A stretch of DNA of 64,000 bases, from the NCBI GenBank assembly GCA_013398175.1, contig VZRZ01006451.1:91623-155622 (forward strand), in the 5' to 3' direction. This DNA comes from Climacteris rufus. Taxonomy: Eukaryota > Chordata > Aves > Passeriformes > Climacteridae. Shown piece after piece: positions 48,001 through 63,000 of the stretch. Under the pieces are notes generated by a model. That model saw only the letters and a program-made list of their open reading frames with translations. It was not told where the DNA came from and searched no databases. Made by a program: the position numbers and the translations under genes. Each line of letters opens with the position of its first letter. Positions within the stretch are counted from its first letter, which is position 1.

Positions 48001-51000
48001 GAAGGTGAGAAAATGACCTTAGGACAAACTACTGTCTAGGTTTTCACAAAAATCTGGGTGAGATTCTGCTTTCAGGTGGGATCCTGCAGCTACCAGATGG
48101 TAGCAGTGGAACAGGCTTGGGTGGTCTGCAACCAGTGGGCATATTTGGATCACTTGTGCCCAGGAAAATGACCTGCCAGGTGTATGGTTTAACACTGCCA
48201 GGGGTGAGTGATTAATTCTCTGTTACTCTAGGAGTTTCCAGCAGGGTCCTGGATGTTTCTGCAGTCTTTTGGAAGAGCATCCTGCTCATGTGCTTAATTT
48301 AGCAGAATAACACATTTTTCTCAATGTCAGTAATGTCAGCAAAAGGGAGAAGACAGAAACTTAGTCTGTGCTTACCTGCTGCTACTATAAAAATGCAGAC
48401 TTAATTGGCAAAATGGACTGTATTTCAAGGAAATTGTTATTATTCCAAGGAAATATTGCCCACAATGAGTTGATAGATTTGCATGGGGAATGTGAGCATA
48501 AAAGGGGTAAATTCTGTCAAGAGTATATAAGTTTTAAGAGGAAAAGTGATTCCACTGCTTTTAAAATTTGTAGATCAAAGCTATTCCACCTGTCTGTGAC
48601 CTCCTAAGCGTCCTGAAAAGGGAAGAAGAAAAGTGTATGGAGACTCTTTCCCTGGAGGCAAAGAATGGAACGACTGAAAATGATCTGCTCCTGAGCTCAG
48701 GTAAAAGCTGAATGAATGCACATGATAAAATCTGCTCTCACATGAGCTGGGTGCCTCAAACTCAGACACCCCCACATCCCTTCCCATAGGAGGCATGCAC
48801 TTAGTATGCATCTCTCCTTTAGGAGCAGAAAAACAGGTAAGGTCTGTTACAAGGCTTTGAGAAGGAGATTTTGACCTTAGTGTGACAGGAAGAGTTGTGT
48901 GACCCTTCTAACCCAGTTGCTTGACTGCAATCCACACAACCAGAGAACACACCGGCAACAAAGTCTTGCAAATTGCAATCATCTCATCTAGGACAAGGTT
49001 TATTTATAAAGTCACCCCAGCAAGTGCAAATTTACTTAGCTATATTTGTCTTTAAAATCAATGAAGACTAGCAGCCAACATTTAAATGACGTGGCTTGAA
49101 GGTTCTCATTGCTTCCTCCTTGCTCTAGGTTACTGTCACCTAAAAGAGTTCTTGAATTTCAGCAAGGATTTATCATCATACAAAGGAGGGTTTTTCTGGC
49201 CTGGGAAAGTCTTGTGCTACTGAGTCCTCATCATGTAGACAGCTTCCCTTTCACAGCTGAGCAACTGGGGTCATGTGCAAGAGATTATTAAACCTTGCCT
49301 GTGAACTGTGTGTTAGTTCCCCCAGGCAGCTGCTGGGTCAGCATCTCACAGAGAACATTGGGTGTAGGCAACATATGTGACTTTTTTGGGTGTGACCAGC
49401 CATCACCACTAAGGATGGGGTTGTGTCACTCACAGACTGAGCTGCTTCTGGGTGACTTTTGTGGGCTGTGACATGGGCAAGGTCCTCACCAGCATGCAAA
49501 GGGAAGGAGCTCCCATGAGATGTGCTGTGTGTGGGCTGTCCTGGTCAGAGATAGGCTGCCATGCAGGGCTACAGTCATGGTTTTCTTCTTAGTTTCGAAA
49601 CCTTCCTCTGTAACAGTGTTGGAGACAGAACTGTTTCACTATGACCTGGCTCAAAGGCAGAACTCAGAGGGAAGATCTAGTGCCTGGTTTCTTAGGATGC
49701 CTAGCATTTTTCTCTGTCACAGTTTTATCCCTGTCCCTCGCAGACTGAGAAGTGTGAGTACAGCTTCAGGGCATTACAGCCATGTAGCAGTGCCAGGATG
49801 CCTTATGGAAAGCTTCCAGGTACTGCACAAGACAGATCTGTCTCATTGCATATAAGAAGTTTGATGATACGAATAAATCAGTATTTTTTGTTTTCTTTCA
49901 GAGACAAGGAGGATTTTTTGTCAACCTATCTCTTTTTCTGCTTTGAGCCTATAACATGGTTCTAATGTTTAACTCTGTGTTTCCTTTTAACCGGAGCTCC
50001 AAAGATGGAGACAAGTTAAACTTCACAGGACTGTGAAGGTGTGGACCGGCACTAGCATTAGCAGGCAGGACCATTTTACAGATGGTCTTGTTTTATCTCA
50101 GTCAAGTAGTAGCTTCTCAGCAGAGACATAATCCAGTTTTAAATTGGAGCCACATCTTAAAATTCCCCCAGAGGCGTTTTGTTATTGGAATTTTTAAATG
50201 GCTAACTCTACCTAAAATTCTACTGAACCCTAAAAGGAATTTGCAGCCACGGTAAATTAGGGAGTAATGCTTTTATTCTGGGAAATAACACATCTGAAAA
50301 TACCTCCAGCCTGTAAGTAGCTGCATGTCCCAAGTCAATGTGCAGAAAATCCCATACAGGGACTTCAGTTTGAAGAAGAGAGAAACAAAGCTCAGGAATT
50401 CAGTGCATGCCCTTGGTGGGTCATGCAGGGAGGGAGAAAGGTGACTGTGCAGGGTGTAGGGAACTTTTCACATCCTGTCCTTCCTGGACCTTCCCTGGAA
50501 GCTTTGATTGGTGCAGGCAGGAAGAAGGACAAGGCAGGGGACGAGCTCCTACCATGCTGCAGTGCCCACATCTCTGTGAAGATGCCACAAACACACAGAT
50601 TTCATTCCTGGGAATCAGGCACAAAGTACCTGAGCAGCGAGTGTTTCTTATCCTCCTGCAGTAAAAGGGAAAAGGACTCTGCCCTTGTGCTAACATTAGC
50701 TTGGGAAAGGCAGCAGTGAAATATTAACATAACCCAAGTCACAGTTATGCTCTTTATTGTGCATGAGTGAAAACAAGATAATTCTCTTGAGAACAAGGAG
50801 CAGAGCAGGGAAGCTACTGGAGATCTGGGACCTCTAATCATTATGACTGTGTATTGCTGCAGAGAGAATGCTCTGTTTGCTACTTGAGGGAGATCCCAAA
50901 GAGCACAGGGATGTGTCAGGGAGGTGTTGCTGTGCTCTGTCTCCACTCCGAGGCTCTTTAGCCAGGTAGGGGTGGGAGGCACTGGCTTTGGTCTGTGAGG

Positions 51001-54000
51001 AATGGCAAGAAGTTCACCTGCCTGCAGGAGGAATGGCTCAGCAGTTTTTTGTTTTCTCCTTGATGAACACCACCCAATCTCATATTTTGCCAGCTTTTTC
51101 TGTGCACTGAGTCTTTTTGGGGATTTTATGCCTGTGGTGCTGGTGTGAAGGTTTGATAAACCAAACAGTGAAGCACATTAAGTCATAAGTATCACCCAAT
51201 GTGAAGTTTTTCTTGCCTTTAAACTTTGTCTTTGAAGTAAATCGCTAGCAAGTCCTATAAACATTGGCACAGGGAGGACACTGGAGCTGAGGTGCCTGGC
51301 TGTGAACAGCTCTGTATTTTCAGGCACTAGGAGGAAATCAATACCTTTCTAGAAATGTAAATATTTTTGTCAGGCTAATGGAGCTTGGCCTTATAAAGCA
51401 TGAAGTGTTTGAGGAGAGTGCTTGGTCAGCATTTCCTCCCCTCAGGTTTCAGGGAGCGTGCAGGGCAGTCGGCACACGTCCGGATACACCAGGCACAGGG
51501 TAGTCCTATGGCCTTTTTTTCCTCCTGTTATGTTACAGAAACCACAGAAAAACTTGCTCAAACCATTGGCAGTGAGTGAAGGCAAAAGGGAATGAGTCTG
51601 AGTGATTTCAACCTGTACCTGGAGGAGAGCAAAAAATGAAAGGTTAGAATTGCAGTTTCTCTGCGGTACAAAAAGCACAAAATGTAGGTCTTCTCCAATA
51701 ATAAGTTCATCCATGCCCAGCCTTCAGCACCTAAGCAAGATGTCTAAGCAGAGATCACCGTCATGCTGTGCTCAATTGACCACCAGATCAGCTCCCTGAT
51801 GCATCTTTACCAGCCCTGCCAGAAGACAACACAGCCAAGCTGAGGGTGCAGCTGGAAAATTCTCCCCCTCTACCTGTCTGTGAGAGGGGGCTATGAAAAG
51901 CCCATCCTTAAAATAAGCAGCCCTTGCACCTAACTGAGGGAAATGGGGTGAGTCTGGGCAGCCAAGCCCAGCAAGTGGTCTGTTGGTATTATTCACTTGC
52001 ACTGCCTTGGCATATAGAAAGAGAGAAGTATTTATGGTGATAAAGGGATGACACTGATGCTGTTCCTCTCTCCCAGTATGATGAGATTATCTCAGTTGGT
52101 TAGAGCATGGTGCTAATAAGGCCTAGGTTGTGGGTGTGATCCCCAAATGGGCCATTCACTTAAGAGTTGTACTCTGCTTGTGGGTCCCTTGAAGTGCAGA
52201 ATATTCTGTGATTGATGTGATCTGTGATTTAAATATCATTCTGAAGCTGTTTAAATTCCTAGGCACCGAATTGCAGAATGGGTGAGGCTGGAAGGGACTA
52301 CAGCGGGTCATCTGGTCCAACCTCCCTGCTCAAGCAGGGTCATCAATTTGCATTTTTTCCTGTTTACAAAATTATTATGTGAGGAAAACACTAGGATGAC
52401 TCAAAGTGGAAGCTTCAGAAAGACTGAAAGTAAGCTAAAAAATTCCCATCTGGTTTCCTTCATCTTTCCAGGGCCATTCAGTAGTTACCAGCGAGATGGG
52501 TAGCCAAGGGCCTGATGTGAAATTCACAATGACTCAAGTTGCTCTTTGTGTGTCTACTAGAGACCAGTGGGGTCAATGACCAGAATGGGACAGGCCTGGA
52601 CTTTGCTGGGGCTGGTGTGAAGCAAGCTGGTCTGTTCTGTCCTATCCAGGTCTCAGCAGGACTTGCTCTGTCTCATCCAGCTTGCTTTTCAGAGCACTGA
52701 GCACCTTTGTTCCTGTAGCTGCCTTGGTCCTCGGGAGACATTGTCTGGTGTTGTGCTGCTTGGAGATGTCTCTCAGTGTTTCACTGTTGAAAGAAATGTC
52801 ATGGTGTTATGTCACTGGGAGATGCTGATATTTCCTTCTTGCCCCCCAAGGCAGATGTGCTGGAATGTGGGATAACATGAGCTGCTGGCCTTCATCCACT
52901 GTGGGACAGACTGTCAATGCTCACTGCCCTGAATTCTTCCAGATGCTGACTGGCAAAAAAGGTAATGCTAAAATGATGATTTTCTTGCCCAGGTGTTTTT
53001 TATTAAACACTTATTTATTAAACACTTTATTTTTTATTTATTTACAAAGACGCCACTATCTGGTCTGAATTTGAAATGAAAATTTGTCCCTCCTTCTTTT
53101 AAAGAATGATGGCTATTTAGCAGGTCACTTTCCAACACTAAGCTAAATGTGGAAAAGCCTGCATTTTAAATAGCAAGATCTTTTATGTGTTTATTTATTT
53201 TTAGGGAGGTGGAAAAAAGTGCAGGAAGTAAATGGTATCCTGAAAAGCAGGGTTTTAGCATGGTTTCTTAACAAAAAGTGTTTTCTCCACTCTGGTTCTG
53301 TGTTTATTTCTGTTTTTCCCCTTTTAATGAGTCCTAGAGCCAGTGACTGATCCCAGATGAGCTTGATGAGGACAAAACTTCACACAGAATTAGGTTCACA
53401 CAAGTTTTGGCAAAACAGCCAGTTAGGTAGGCAGAGAAGATCACCTTTTTTGCCTTCATCAAGACGAAATCTGCACTGGGGATTTCTCTCTCGCCTGTAA
53501 CAGGATCCACACAAGTGGCACAAACTCATGGAAACTCAGGTTTCATGGCTCACCAAACAACTCACTCAAAAAGAGGTGAGCTCTAGCAATCCTTGTTGTC
53601 TTTTTTCTAGGATTTCTAAGTTAGAAGGAGGTGAAATTTATTCCCAGTAGGCTGCAGTAATCATGAACTATTAAGTAAGCCTATTTTCTCTTCATTTCTG
53701 CTTTTCAGTAATGCCTAAGAAATGTGTTTACATTTCTTTTTAGGGAGTTAAAGATTCAGATCAGAAGAGGGTTTTGCATTCTTCAGTTATAGGGCACAGA
53801 TTAATGAGGTCCAGTACTTCCAGAAAAGTAGACAGATTCATTTTATGAAGAGAGGAACAGGAGACAAAGTATTAGATTATCTAATAAAGATTACATAACT
53901 CAGAGGAGAAGCACTTAGTGCTCTTTAAATTAAATCAGACATGAGCCACTCAGATTAAAGTAAAAACCATGCTACTTTCTGTACACACGAACGTTATCTG

Positions 54001-57000
54001 CCCTTTGAGCCCTATAATCCAGTTTAAAGCCAAAGGATAAACTACACAAAGGCACAGATCGCTGAAGAAACCATCTGTCTGACATCCACTCACAAACCTC
54101 TAGCACAGTTATCCGGGCCCTCAGACTGAAATCCCTGCTGGTACAGCCACTAGAGGGAACTGCTCCCTGCCTCTGGCCTTCTCACCGAGCAGGAAAGCAG
54201 GAATTTGTACATCCAAAGGTCATAATTACATCTCAAATGTTCACTGCCTTATCTTGGAGATAGTCTAGCAACTTAAACCTTTAGTTGCCCTCCTAATTGA
54301 GATACTGAGAACCATGTCTGATAAAAAATAATTAGAGTGACAGTGTTCAAAATAGAACACCAAGATCTGGTCCATTGGCATTTGCATCTTATTTCAGTCT
54401 CTGTATTTGGCATTTTGGGTCAAAGTCAGCAATAGTTTAACCTCATTCTCATGGCCACATTCTTTGATTTTATACTGTGGTTGGCTTGTGACTCCTGAGT
54501 TTAATTACTGCTACAGTCATTGCCCTGTTGGAAACAATTTTGAAAAACAAAGGTCTGCTTGCTTCCAAAGAAAAGCAAAGGTTTTCTCTCCTTGCCACTT
54601 ACAAAGCAGATGGGCAACCACAAATGCCAAAGGCTCGTATATCAAGCCATGCAGATGGCTCTGAGCTCTGCCCAAACCCTGGTCTCTGTGCTGACATCTA
54701 GACTTGCATTTGCAGCCCAGACTGTCTGGCCCCTTTCTACATAGCAGACCAAAGAAACAAAATGGTCTGGAACCAAGTAACAGAACTGACCATTGTGTCT
54801 CAGGCAGGAGGTGAAGGAAGGTGTGACATTTGTGAGGATTCAGGGGCAGAGGAGGAGGCAACATCAGATGGCCCTGGTTTCAGAGCCATCATTTAGCCAG
54901 AGTTCCTTCTCACCTACACAACTCCAAAAGCCTCCAAAGTACCAGGAAACACCAAGCACAATCCTTAGACAGACTGCAGACCCCCAGTCTGCTCCGAGCG
55001 GGGCATGCTCCAGTTTCCCCAGTGTGTGTGGCACCCATAAGCAAGGAGCACAGTTAAACCTTTGCTCATGTCCATCCACATGCTATGCCTGGCATAATCT
55101 CCCCTGCTTTGCATATAACACAATAACGTGCACACCAACACAGAACTTTACCTCTTCTGGTCTGATCTGCTTTGACAGCCTCAGGCAAAACCCAGTCACA
55201 GGCAGGTTTACAAGCACAGTGCTTTGCTCCAGTTAAGTAAATGTGTCTAAATAATGGACACTGAAGTAGAGAATCTGCTACCACTCCACTCCCTTGCTGG
55301 CTGCCAAGGCAGATTGGGGAGAACTGTTTGGGAAAGCTCTTTCTTTCCTGTTGTTGTTGCACTGTAGCAAGGCATAGAAACCTGTGTCATAAAGCAATCT
55401 TGGCCCTTTCAAAGATGCTAAGCTGGAACAAGACGTTCAAAAAAGCATGAGAATAATAGTCTGATAAGGACACGCCCAGAGCTCGTCCCACTCAGAGTTC
55501 TCAGCATGTTTGCTGTGCCTTGCAGGTTTACAGAGGTGAGTTCAAATCAAGTGCAGACATGCTGTCAGGTCACCAGCATTAGCCCAGAGGTAGCAGGAAC
55601 CCTGACTCTGTCCTGACAGTTCCAGCAGGGCTCCAAAGAGCATAAATCATTGCTGAACATGGCTGCATATGCACCTCCCTCTGTTCCCTCAACGCTGTGG
55701 GGATGTTTTGCAAGAGCTAGACATCCTAGAGTCCTCATGGCTAACTGTGTGGGCAAAAACCAAACTTTTACAGTGCCCTCTGGCAAGGCTTGTACTAAGA
55801 AGGGCTGCTGATTTCATGTCCCCTCTGAGTCCCTGCTAGCATTGCCATCACTGCAACAAAGCCAAGATTTCACTCCATGTTTCTAAAATATGGCTCTTAC
55901 CTGACAGATCAATGTGATTTGGACAGTGGGCAGTGGTTTTACTTCTTTGCAAAAGTTTCCATTCTCTTCAGCACATAACTTACATGCCTGTTAGAATAAT
56001 TTTCTTCCAGTGAGATTGTAAGGGGTGTAGGGCAGGACTTCCCACTTCCACTTTAGGGCCAAACATTAATATGGATGAGTTCGAAACTACTCTATTCAAC
56101 CATGTGCAGCTTGCTGGTCATTCATCTCACTCACTTTAGGAATCTAAAAGTCAGACATCCCAGCAGAAGAGGGTCAGACAAATTGCCTTCTGCAGATATC
56201 CGAAAAATGAGTTGAATTCTGGAAATGCCTATTTTTCTCTGAAGAGAACCACAAGGGACACAGTTGAACTCAAGTATTCAGCTTTCCAGAAGCTGAACTT
56301 AAGTGAGGAGAATTTTTTCTTAATTTGCAAGTAAGCAAGGAAATAAACAGTGTAAAATAATGCCCAAACTTGAGTGTGGTGAAAAGACTTTTAGTTTTCA
56401 TTGAAATCTTGCTGAAAATCTGTGACCATCTACAGTGTTGTGCTCTATTTGGAGCACGACAAACCACAGTAAGGAGGTGGGAGCATTCAACAGAGTATCA
56501 GGTTTGCATGGAGTTTGAATCTGTGATTGAACAAGTCATGTGTTTGCTGATCTTGGAATAGTGGCCAAGATACACCAGATGTACTGAGCAGTATTATTTA
56601 TGTTGCAATTAATAAAAACACATCCATCACAGTCATCCCTGAGTGGGCAAACAATATTATGACCCACACAAGTACACTGGGCAAGTATCAACAGAATTAG
56701 CTCAGCTCCATTTCGCCTCCAGCTATGCAGAGTGCACTGCCTGGGGGAACATATTCTCCTGGCTCCTGGAGCAACCCCACATGGTGAGTGGACCCCGAGG
56801 ACAACAAAGATACAACTGGGAATGGTCATACCTCGTTCTGTCTCTTTTTATTGTTACCACACAGGTTTTGTCTACCGAAACTGTACAAGCGAGGGCTGGT
56901 CAGAGCCGTACCCAAGACCCGACATCGCTTGTGGCTACAATGTCAATGACACAACCAACGAGGCCAGAGTAAGTCTGAGTGCCCATGACCACAGATCTGC

Positions 57001-60000
57001 TGCTTTGGGGCCCTGGGGAGGAACATGTTAAGGAGAGACTGAATGTTGATGTGATTTAACTCAGGTGGGGCTATTGCTATTGGTGGTTTTCAGCACGAGT
57101 GCTTCCTGCAAATGATCAGAAGAGGTTGCTCAGGGTGAAATTTCAGTAGCTGATTTTACAAGTAAGGCATCTTTCTCTTGGTGTGGGCTGATCTCTACCA
57201 GACAGGTGAAATAAAGGTGTGATTGTATGTTCCCCTGCAGCGTTCCTATTTCATGACTCTGAAGACCATGTACACCATCGGCTACTGCACCTCCCTTGTG
57301 ACGCTGATGATAGCCTTGGTGGTCCTGGCCTCGTTTAGGTGAGGAGAAACATCTCTAGTTTGTGTTTGGACAGGGCTTCTGGCCATCTCAGCTGACACAA
57401 ATCCTTCCACTGACTTCCAGAAAAAATTAAAAATTGAAGTACGTCTGAAAACCTTCACAGAAAGCAGTGGCAAAATGTATCTCTGAACCTTGTCTCCCAG
57501 AAAATGTCAGGGCTGCTCATTATATTGTGTTCTAATCTTCTTTCCAAAATGTGGCTGGATGCAAATGGCATTTGCACCAACTCCCTGCTGACTTCAGTGT
57601 CCCTTGAGCAGAGTGTCTGTCCCCATGCTGCTCTTTTGCCTACTTGAGACTGTGGCTAAAACTTTGTTCTAAGTGACACTGCACTGACTTCTGGCAAGGT
57701 GTTTCAGGTTTCTATTAGCAATCTGACAGTCAGCTTATCTTCACGCATCCCTGTAACCTGGAATTTGTACTGTGCTGCTTATTCAGTGGAATTAATTTCC
57801 CTTACAGTAAATGTCAGGGTGGCACCTCTGGGCAAAAGGAAACCAACTACTTTGCAAATTTATATTCAGGCTGCACGGCCTCTGGACACAGATTATGTGG
57901 AGATTCAAAACAGAAAACACTGCAGGCACAAATGCACTGTGCTGGCAGAATAAATAAATTCACCCAGGTGTGAATAAACACCTTGGGTTTATGTTACTCC
58001 AGAAAAGAGTGAGGGAGGGATGCTAGAACAAGCATATTAGCATGAAATCACAATTATTTTGGCAATGTTCAGCTTGTTTTAGTACCTGAGTGGAGCAGCT
58101 GTGACTGTAGCTTTTTAAGGTCTTCTCTAGGATATCCTTCTTGGGAGATGCATTAGTCTTCCTTTCATAGACAGAACAACACTGTTCTTTATTTGTCAAT
58201 TTAGCATTACTAAGGATTGAAACCTGCTGTTTACAGCCACAGGCTCCCTACATTGGTAAGGAATGTCACTTTACTGGATCTCTCATTTTTTTGCAGAAGA
58301 CTTCGCTGCACAAGGAACTACATCCACATGCATCTCTTCACGTCGTTCATTTTGCGAGCCTCATCCAACTTCATCAAGGACGCCGTTTTGTTTTCCTCCG
58401 AAGACACAAATTACTGTGGGGCATACACGGTAACACTCTGCCTGCCAGCTTGCTCCACCCCTCAGCTTCCCAGCAGGATCCTAGCAGGATCTGGTGTGCA
58501 GGGAAGGAAATCTCCACCCCAGCTTTGTATTCATCATGAGGGGTTATGGGAGAAGAGAGGTATGCTGTGTCTCTTCTCTGAGAACACATTCAATGTTACT
58601 GACTTACACTGCAGTGTGAGACCTGACAGTAAGATACGGGCTTGCACTCAGGGAGTCTGGGACAGGAACCTCCCAAATTTTGAAATGTTTTTGCCTTTTT
58701 CTTTTTATTGGCAGCAAAATATTTTCAAAAATTTGGGGGTGAAAGGGGTGAGCAACACTGGAGGTGATGGTCAGTGCTTTAAACTAAAAGATAAGAATTA
58801 GGGAAAGAAACAAAAATAGGCTTGTTTTGTTTTACCCCACTGGTTTTGCTGGATTTTTTGTGGCTGAAAAATAACATTTCAAGAATAGTTTAGTTTGTCT
58901 TTATCAACTGTTTTTCTTGGGGACAAAAAAGATTGTTAATACATTCACCTGCTTATCTAAGGTGATATTAGTGTTAACATCTGGTACTAAGAAGGTACTA
59001 AAAGTGAAATTCCTCTGAGACAGTAACCTGAATCCATGTGTCCATGATATACTCAGCTCTTCTAGTGAGGCAGTTGATTAATGCATTTAGGAGTGCCAGC
59101 CCTGCTTTCTTGTCATGTGAATGCCTGTCTCAAGGACACCCATTTAGTCCCCTAATTGCTATAAAATCTCAATTTGCCAAGATTAATTTACAGCTCACTC
59201 TTTCTGTTAGGAGGTAGACAGAAACCTGGGCAGTAGCTAATTATCTTCTCTTTCCTCAGGCTGGCTGTAAGCTCACCATGGTCTTCTTTCAGTATTGCAT
59301 CATGTCTAACTACAGCTGGCTCCTCGTGGAGGGACTGTACCTCCACACTCTCCTGGTGATTTCTTTCTTCTCGGAAAGGAAGTTCCTGTGGTGGTTCATC
59401 GCCCTCGGATGGGGTACTGGTTCTCCCTTCACTAAGAATAACTGGTTTTGTTTTGTCTTTGGGATGGACTCGTGAAGCAGTAACCAGTTTTTCCAATTGC
59501 AGGGGCCCCAATGGTGTTTGTGGCTGCATGGGCAACTGCCAGGCAACTCCATGAAAATATTGGGTAAGTGGTATGGAGGGGAGGAAGCTGCCATGCCAGG
59601 GAGAGCATGCAGCCCCTGTGCAGGCTGTTCCATCGTGTCCTGCTCATTTCTAACTGCTGGCAGCCAAGGAAATCAGCCAACATCCTGCTGTGGTGGGAGC
59701 CTGGATCCTGGTGTGGGTGGGAGTAGAGGTACAGCTGAGCAAACTGAGAAAAAGCTTCCAGTTCCATTTGAACATTTTCAAGGGTAGAAGGTAGCTTTCA
59801 GGTATGAGTTCAGACCACAATGTTTTCAGTATCGCTATTTAACTTTCTGAATGGTGAAACTTTGTTTCTTTCTCTTCTCCCTTTCAAAATTTTGAACGGT
59901 GTTTGTACCTTGAGGGAAGGGCATCTTTTTGTTCAGTGCGGGTGGGCAGTTTTCTGTCAGACATGTTGTACCACTGAGAACTGGAAATTAGTTTTGTAGA

Positions 60001-63000
60001 GGAGGGAATAGGGGCCTATCTGAGGTACAAAACAGACTAAACCTGTTTGAAAAGACACCATTGTTTTGGTAACTGACTGCACCTTGTCTTCTATTTTAAC
60101 AGGTGTTGGGACATTAACACTGATGCCAATACCTGGTGGATCATTAGAGGCCCCATAGTTTTGTCTATTTTTGTAAGTCTTTTCTGGGACAAGCACATTC
60201 AAACTCTATTTTCAAATACTGTGAAGTCAGAGAACATCTACTCCACACGCTTTAGAAGCGTGTTAATGAACTGATCTTACACATGTGTCTGAACTGGTGT
60301 GACCCATGAATTACTGCTTAAGCAACTTCTGCTCAGCAGGACTTAGTAACTAATACCCTGAAGCTAAGTTCACAAGGAAAGCTAGAGTGTCCTCCCAAGA
60401 AGTAAGAGCCTGAAGAAGATCAGGTTTCCACATCCTGTTGATTTCATATGAACTTGCTGGTTTGTGGAAGCTTGTTTTGGACTGTTTCAAGGAAGGCTCC
60501 AGAGGAGAAACGAGTGGCTGTACATTTAAGTACAATTACTTTTGTGTCTCCCCGTCAATGCCTCTCTCAGCAAAGCCAAAACCAACTTGCCTTACATGAC
60601 CACTGGCTTTTGTTTTCAGGAATGAAAACAGCTCACAGGCTGCACGCACCACGTATTAGTGGACAGCACTGAGGCACTGCTCAGTGAATTAAGGCACAGG
60701 CATTGAAACTCAGTGTGAACATGCCCAGTGCACCAAGGTACTGATGCCAAGAGCAGTGTGGTGCATGTAACACTCAGCACCTGTGCTTTGAGCATTTGCT
60801 GGTTGTCTCCTTCAGAGCCTTAGGTACCGAGGGGCCAGAGCTGCTGCTTGGACATAGTTGTTCTGCCTGATGGAGATGCTCTGGCTCAGACCATGCTGCA
60901 ATGGCCTCTCTGAAGCCCTAGTCCGAAAACATGTGAACTGCTGGTCACTCTGAAGTAACCTGCTGACACTGCGAGAGAGAACCCAAGAGCTTGTTGAGGT
61001 TTTCACGTTTCCATTTAAAAAATTGTGTTTGCAAAACACAAACTGCAGCACTTGCACACTCAGAAACCCAGGCAGCAGAGATGGTGGGTTAAAAGTTCTG
61101 CTCCCGTTTACCAGTGAACAATCCTGCATCCCCACAAGAGAAGCAGCAGACACACAAGTGAATTGGGATCAAGTTAATGAGGCCATGGCATTTTTCTTTG
61201 TGAAGCAACCCTCATGCTACAAGCCACTCAGCAATATTTAAAAACCAACAAGACTCAGGCATTCTGCAAGACAAAAAGCACAGTCCTAGTTTATCTATAG
61301 CCCCCACCCGCTATCGCTTTCCAAGCATCCTCAGAATGCCGATCCTGTCTAGTTTAGCCACTGAAGGCAGAAGCCGCCTGCATGACTCTGCAGGTTTTAC
61401 CCCAAAGAAGCTTTACTCAAGCCCATAACCAAACAAACAGCCAGATCTTAAGAACCCAGATTTAATCTCTGTATTCCTCACAGCCCTCAGCAGTTCAAAG
61501 GGCAGGAAATCAGCACCGATAAACACCTTTGTGCTCCCGGGCTCACGCTCATTCCTGCGCTGGCCGCGAGCAATTCCTTCCGGCAGGAATCCCGCCGCTC
61601 CCCCTTCCCCTGTGGTTTTTATCATTGAAAAGTCCTGCTCGGCCTACACTGCTGTCCCTGGCCTAATGGGTTAAACACCTCAGAATACCCAGACCTGAAC
61701 CCCCTTTGCTTCCCACCACCCCTGAAACATTTCAATCTCTCCTTCATGCTACCCACGTCTAGCTTCCCCCAGCTCTGCTCCTCTCCTTGTCCCTTCCCAG
61801 CTTCTTCAAACTTCCAGCCCTCTCCAGACACCCTCAGCAGCCCTGACCATGCAGCCACAGCTCCTCCCTTTCCATCCAGTAACTTCAAGGAGCTGTCTGT
61901 CCCATCTCCAGTAGCCCCACTTCTTTTAGGGACACCCAGCACCCAGAGCCCTGCTCCAATGCCCACAGGCACGAACAGCCACCATGAAGGGGATGCCCCT
62001 CCGCAATGGTGTTTCCAGGCACAGGGGAGGGTTAAGGTTGAGGGGTGTTGCAAAAAGGCTGCAGATGTGCCGGCTGTGCAAGCGAAGGGCAGATCAGCCC
62101 GAGAGAGACGGACACGCTCAGGCGGCTCTGCCTCCCCTGCAACTCCCACTCTTTGCCTGAGGGTCAAACGAGCAGAAACAGCTATTGCCTCATCTGCACC
62201 AAACTGAGTAGATCAGCATTTTTATCTGATATCCACTCTGCGAGGGGGAGGGGGAATGCAAAAGGAAGAACTCCAATGTCGACTCGCTGCCCTCCCCACT
62301 TTGAACGACTTTGCCTCGTGATCCCAAACCACACTGAGTCTTTTTGGCAGGGAACGAACAGCTCTTGTAGTCCCGGTTAGGAAGTGCCAGCTCCAGACTG
62401 TGCAGAGGCTTTCAGAACCCCACAGCCAGAAGGGACCAAACCGATGCTCCTGGTCTCTCTGCCCTTCGGTGATTTGCCTAGATAATAAGCCCTGACCATC
62501 TCTGTAACTAAAGCTGCAGCAAACTGGCAGGAAAAGCAAACAGCACCCAAGCCCAGGCTGGCCAAGCAGGCTGGAGAGGCAGGAACAGCGACTGGGATGG
62601 GAACATGGACAGAGACAGGCCAGACCCAACCCCTCTATTCTTTCTGCTCTGTCCAAACTGCCCAGACTGGCTCTATTGATACCTGGCAGTTACATAAGTG
62701 GATACTGGGCTTGTTGTTTGGTTGGTTGCTTTTGCATTCTTTTTTTTTTTTTTCCCCCAGATTAATTTCATTCTCTTTGTCAACATTTTAAGAATCTTGA
62801 TGAGAAAGCTCAGGTCGCCTGAAGGACGGAGCAGTGATTTCAACCAATACAAGTATGTTCCTTACATCCCTTATAAGACATGCAAACCCACCAGAGTATT
62901 TCTTGCTCCTTCAACACCAGCTTTTCCCTCTGTCTTCATTTTCAGGAGACTTGCAAAGTCAACTCTCCTCCTCATCCCTCTCTTTGGGGTCCACTACATC

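Larger units (their letters stand above)
48701..52850 (+). other. SCTR: SCTR intron 2
   Basis: Contains the tRNA-Ile SINE and a CR1 tail near its 3' end. Open frames such as 49520-49855 lack support. Confidence 0.7.

Noticed and set aside
49520..49855. 111-codon plus-strand frame in SCTR intron 2
   Set aside because: No family resemblance and no suitable splice sites in the receptor's phase.
52081..52155. Functional tRNA-Ile gene
   Set aside because: The internal promoter boxes are mutated and the sequence continues into a SINE body and CR1-like tail.
58217..58801. 194-codon plus-strand frame
   Set aside because: It is SCTR exon 6 read through both flanking introns, not a separate gene.
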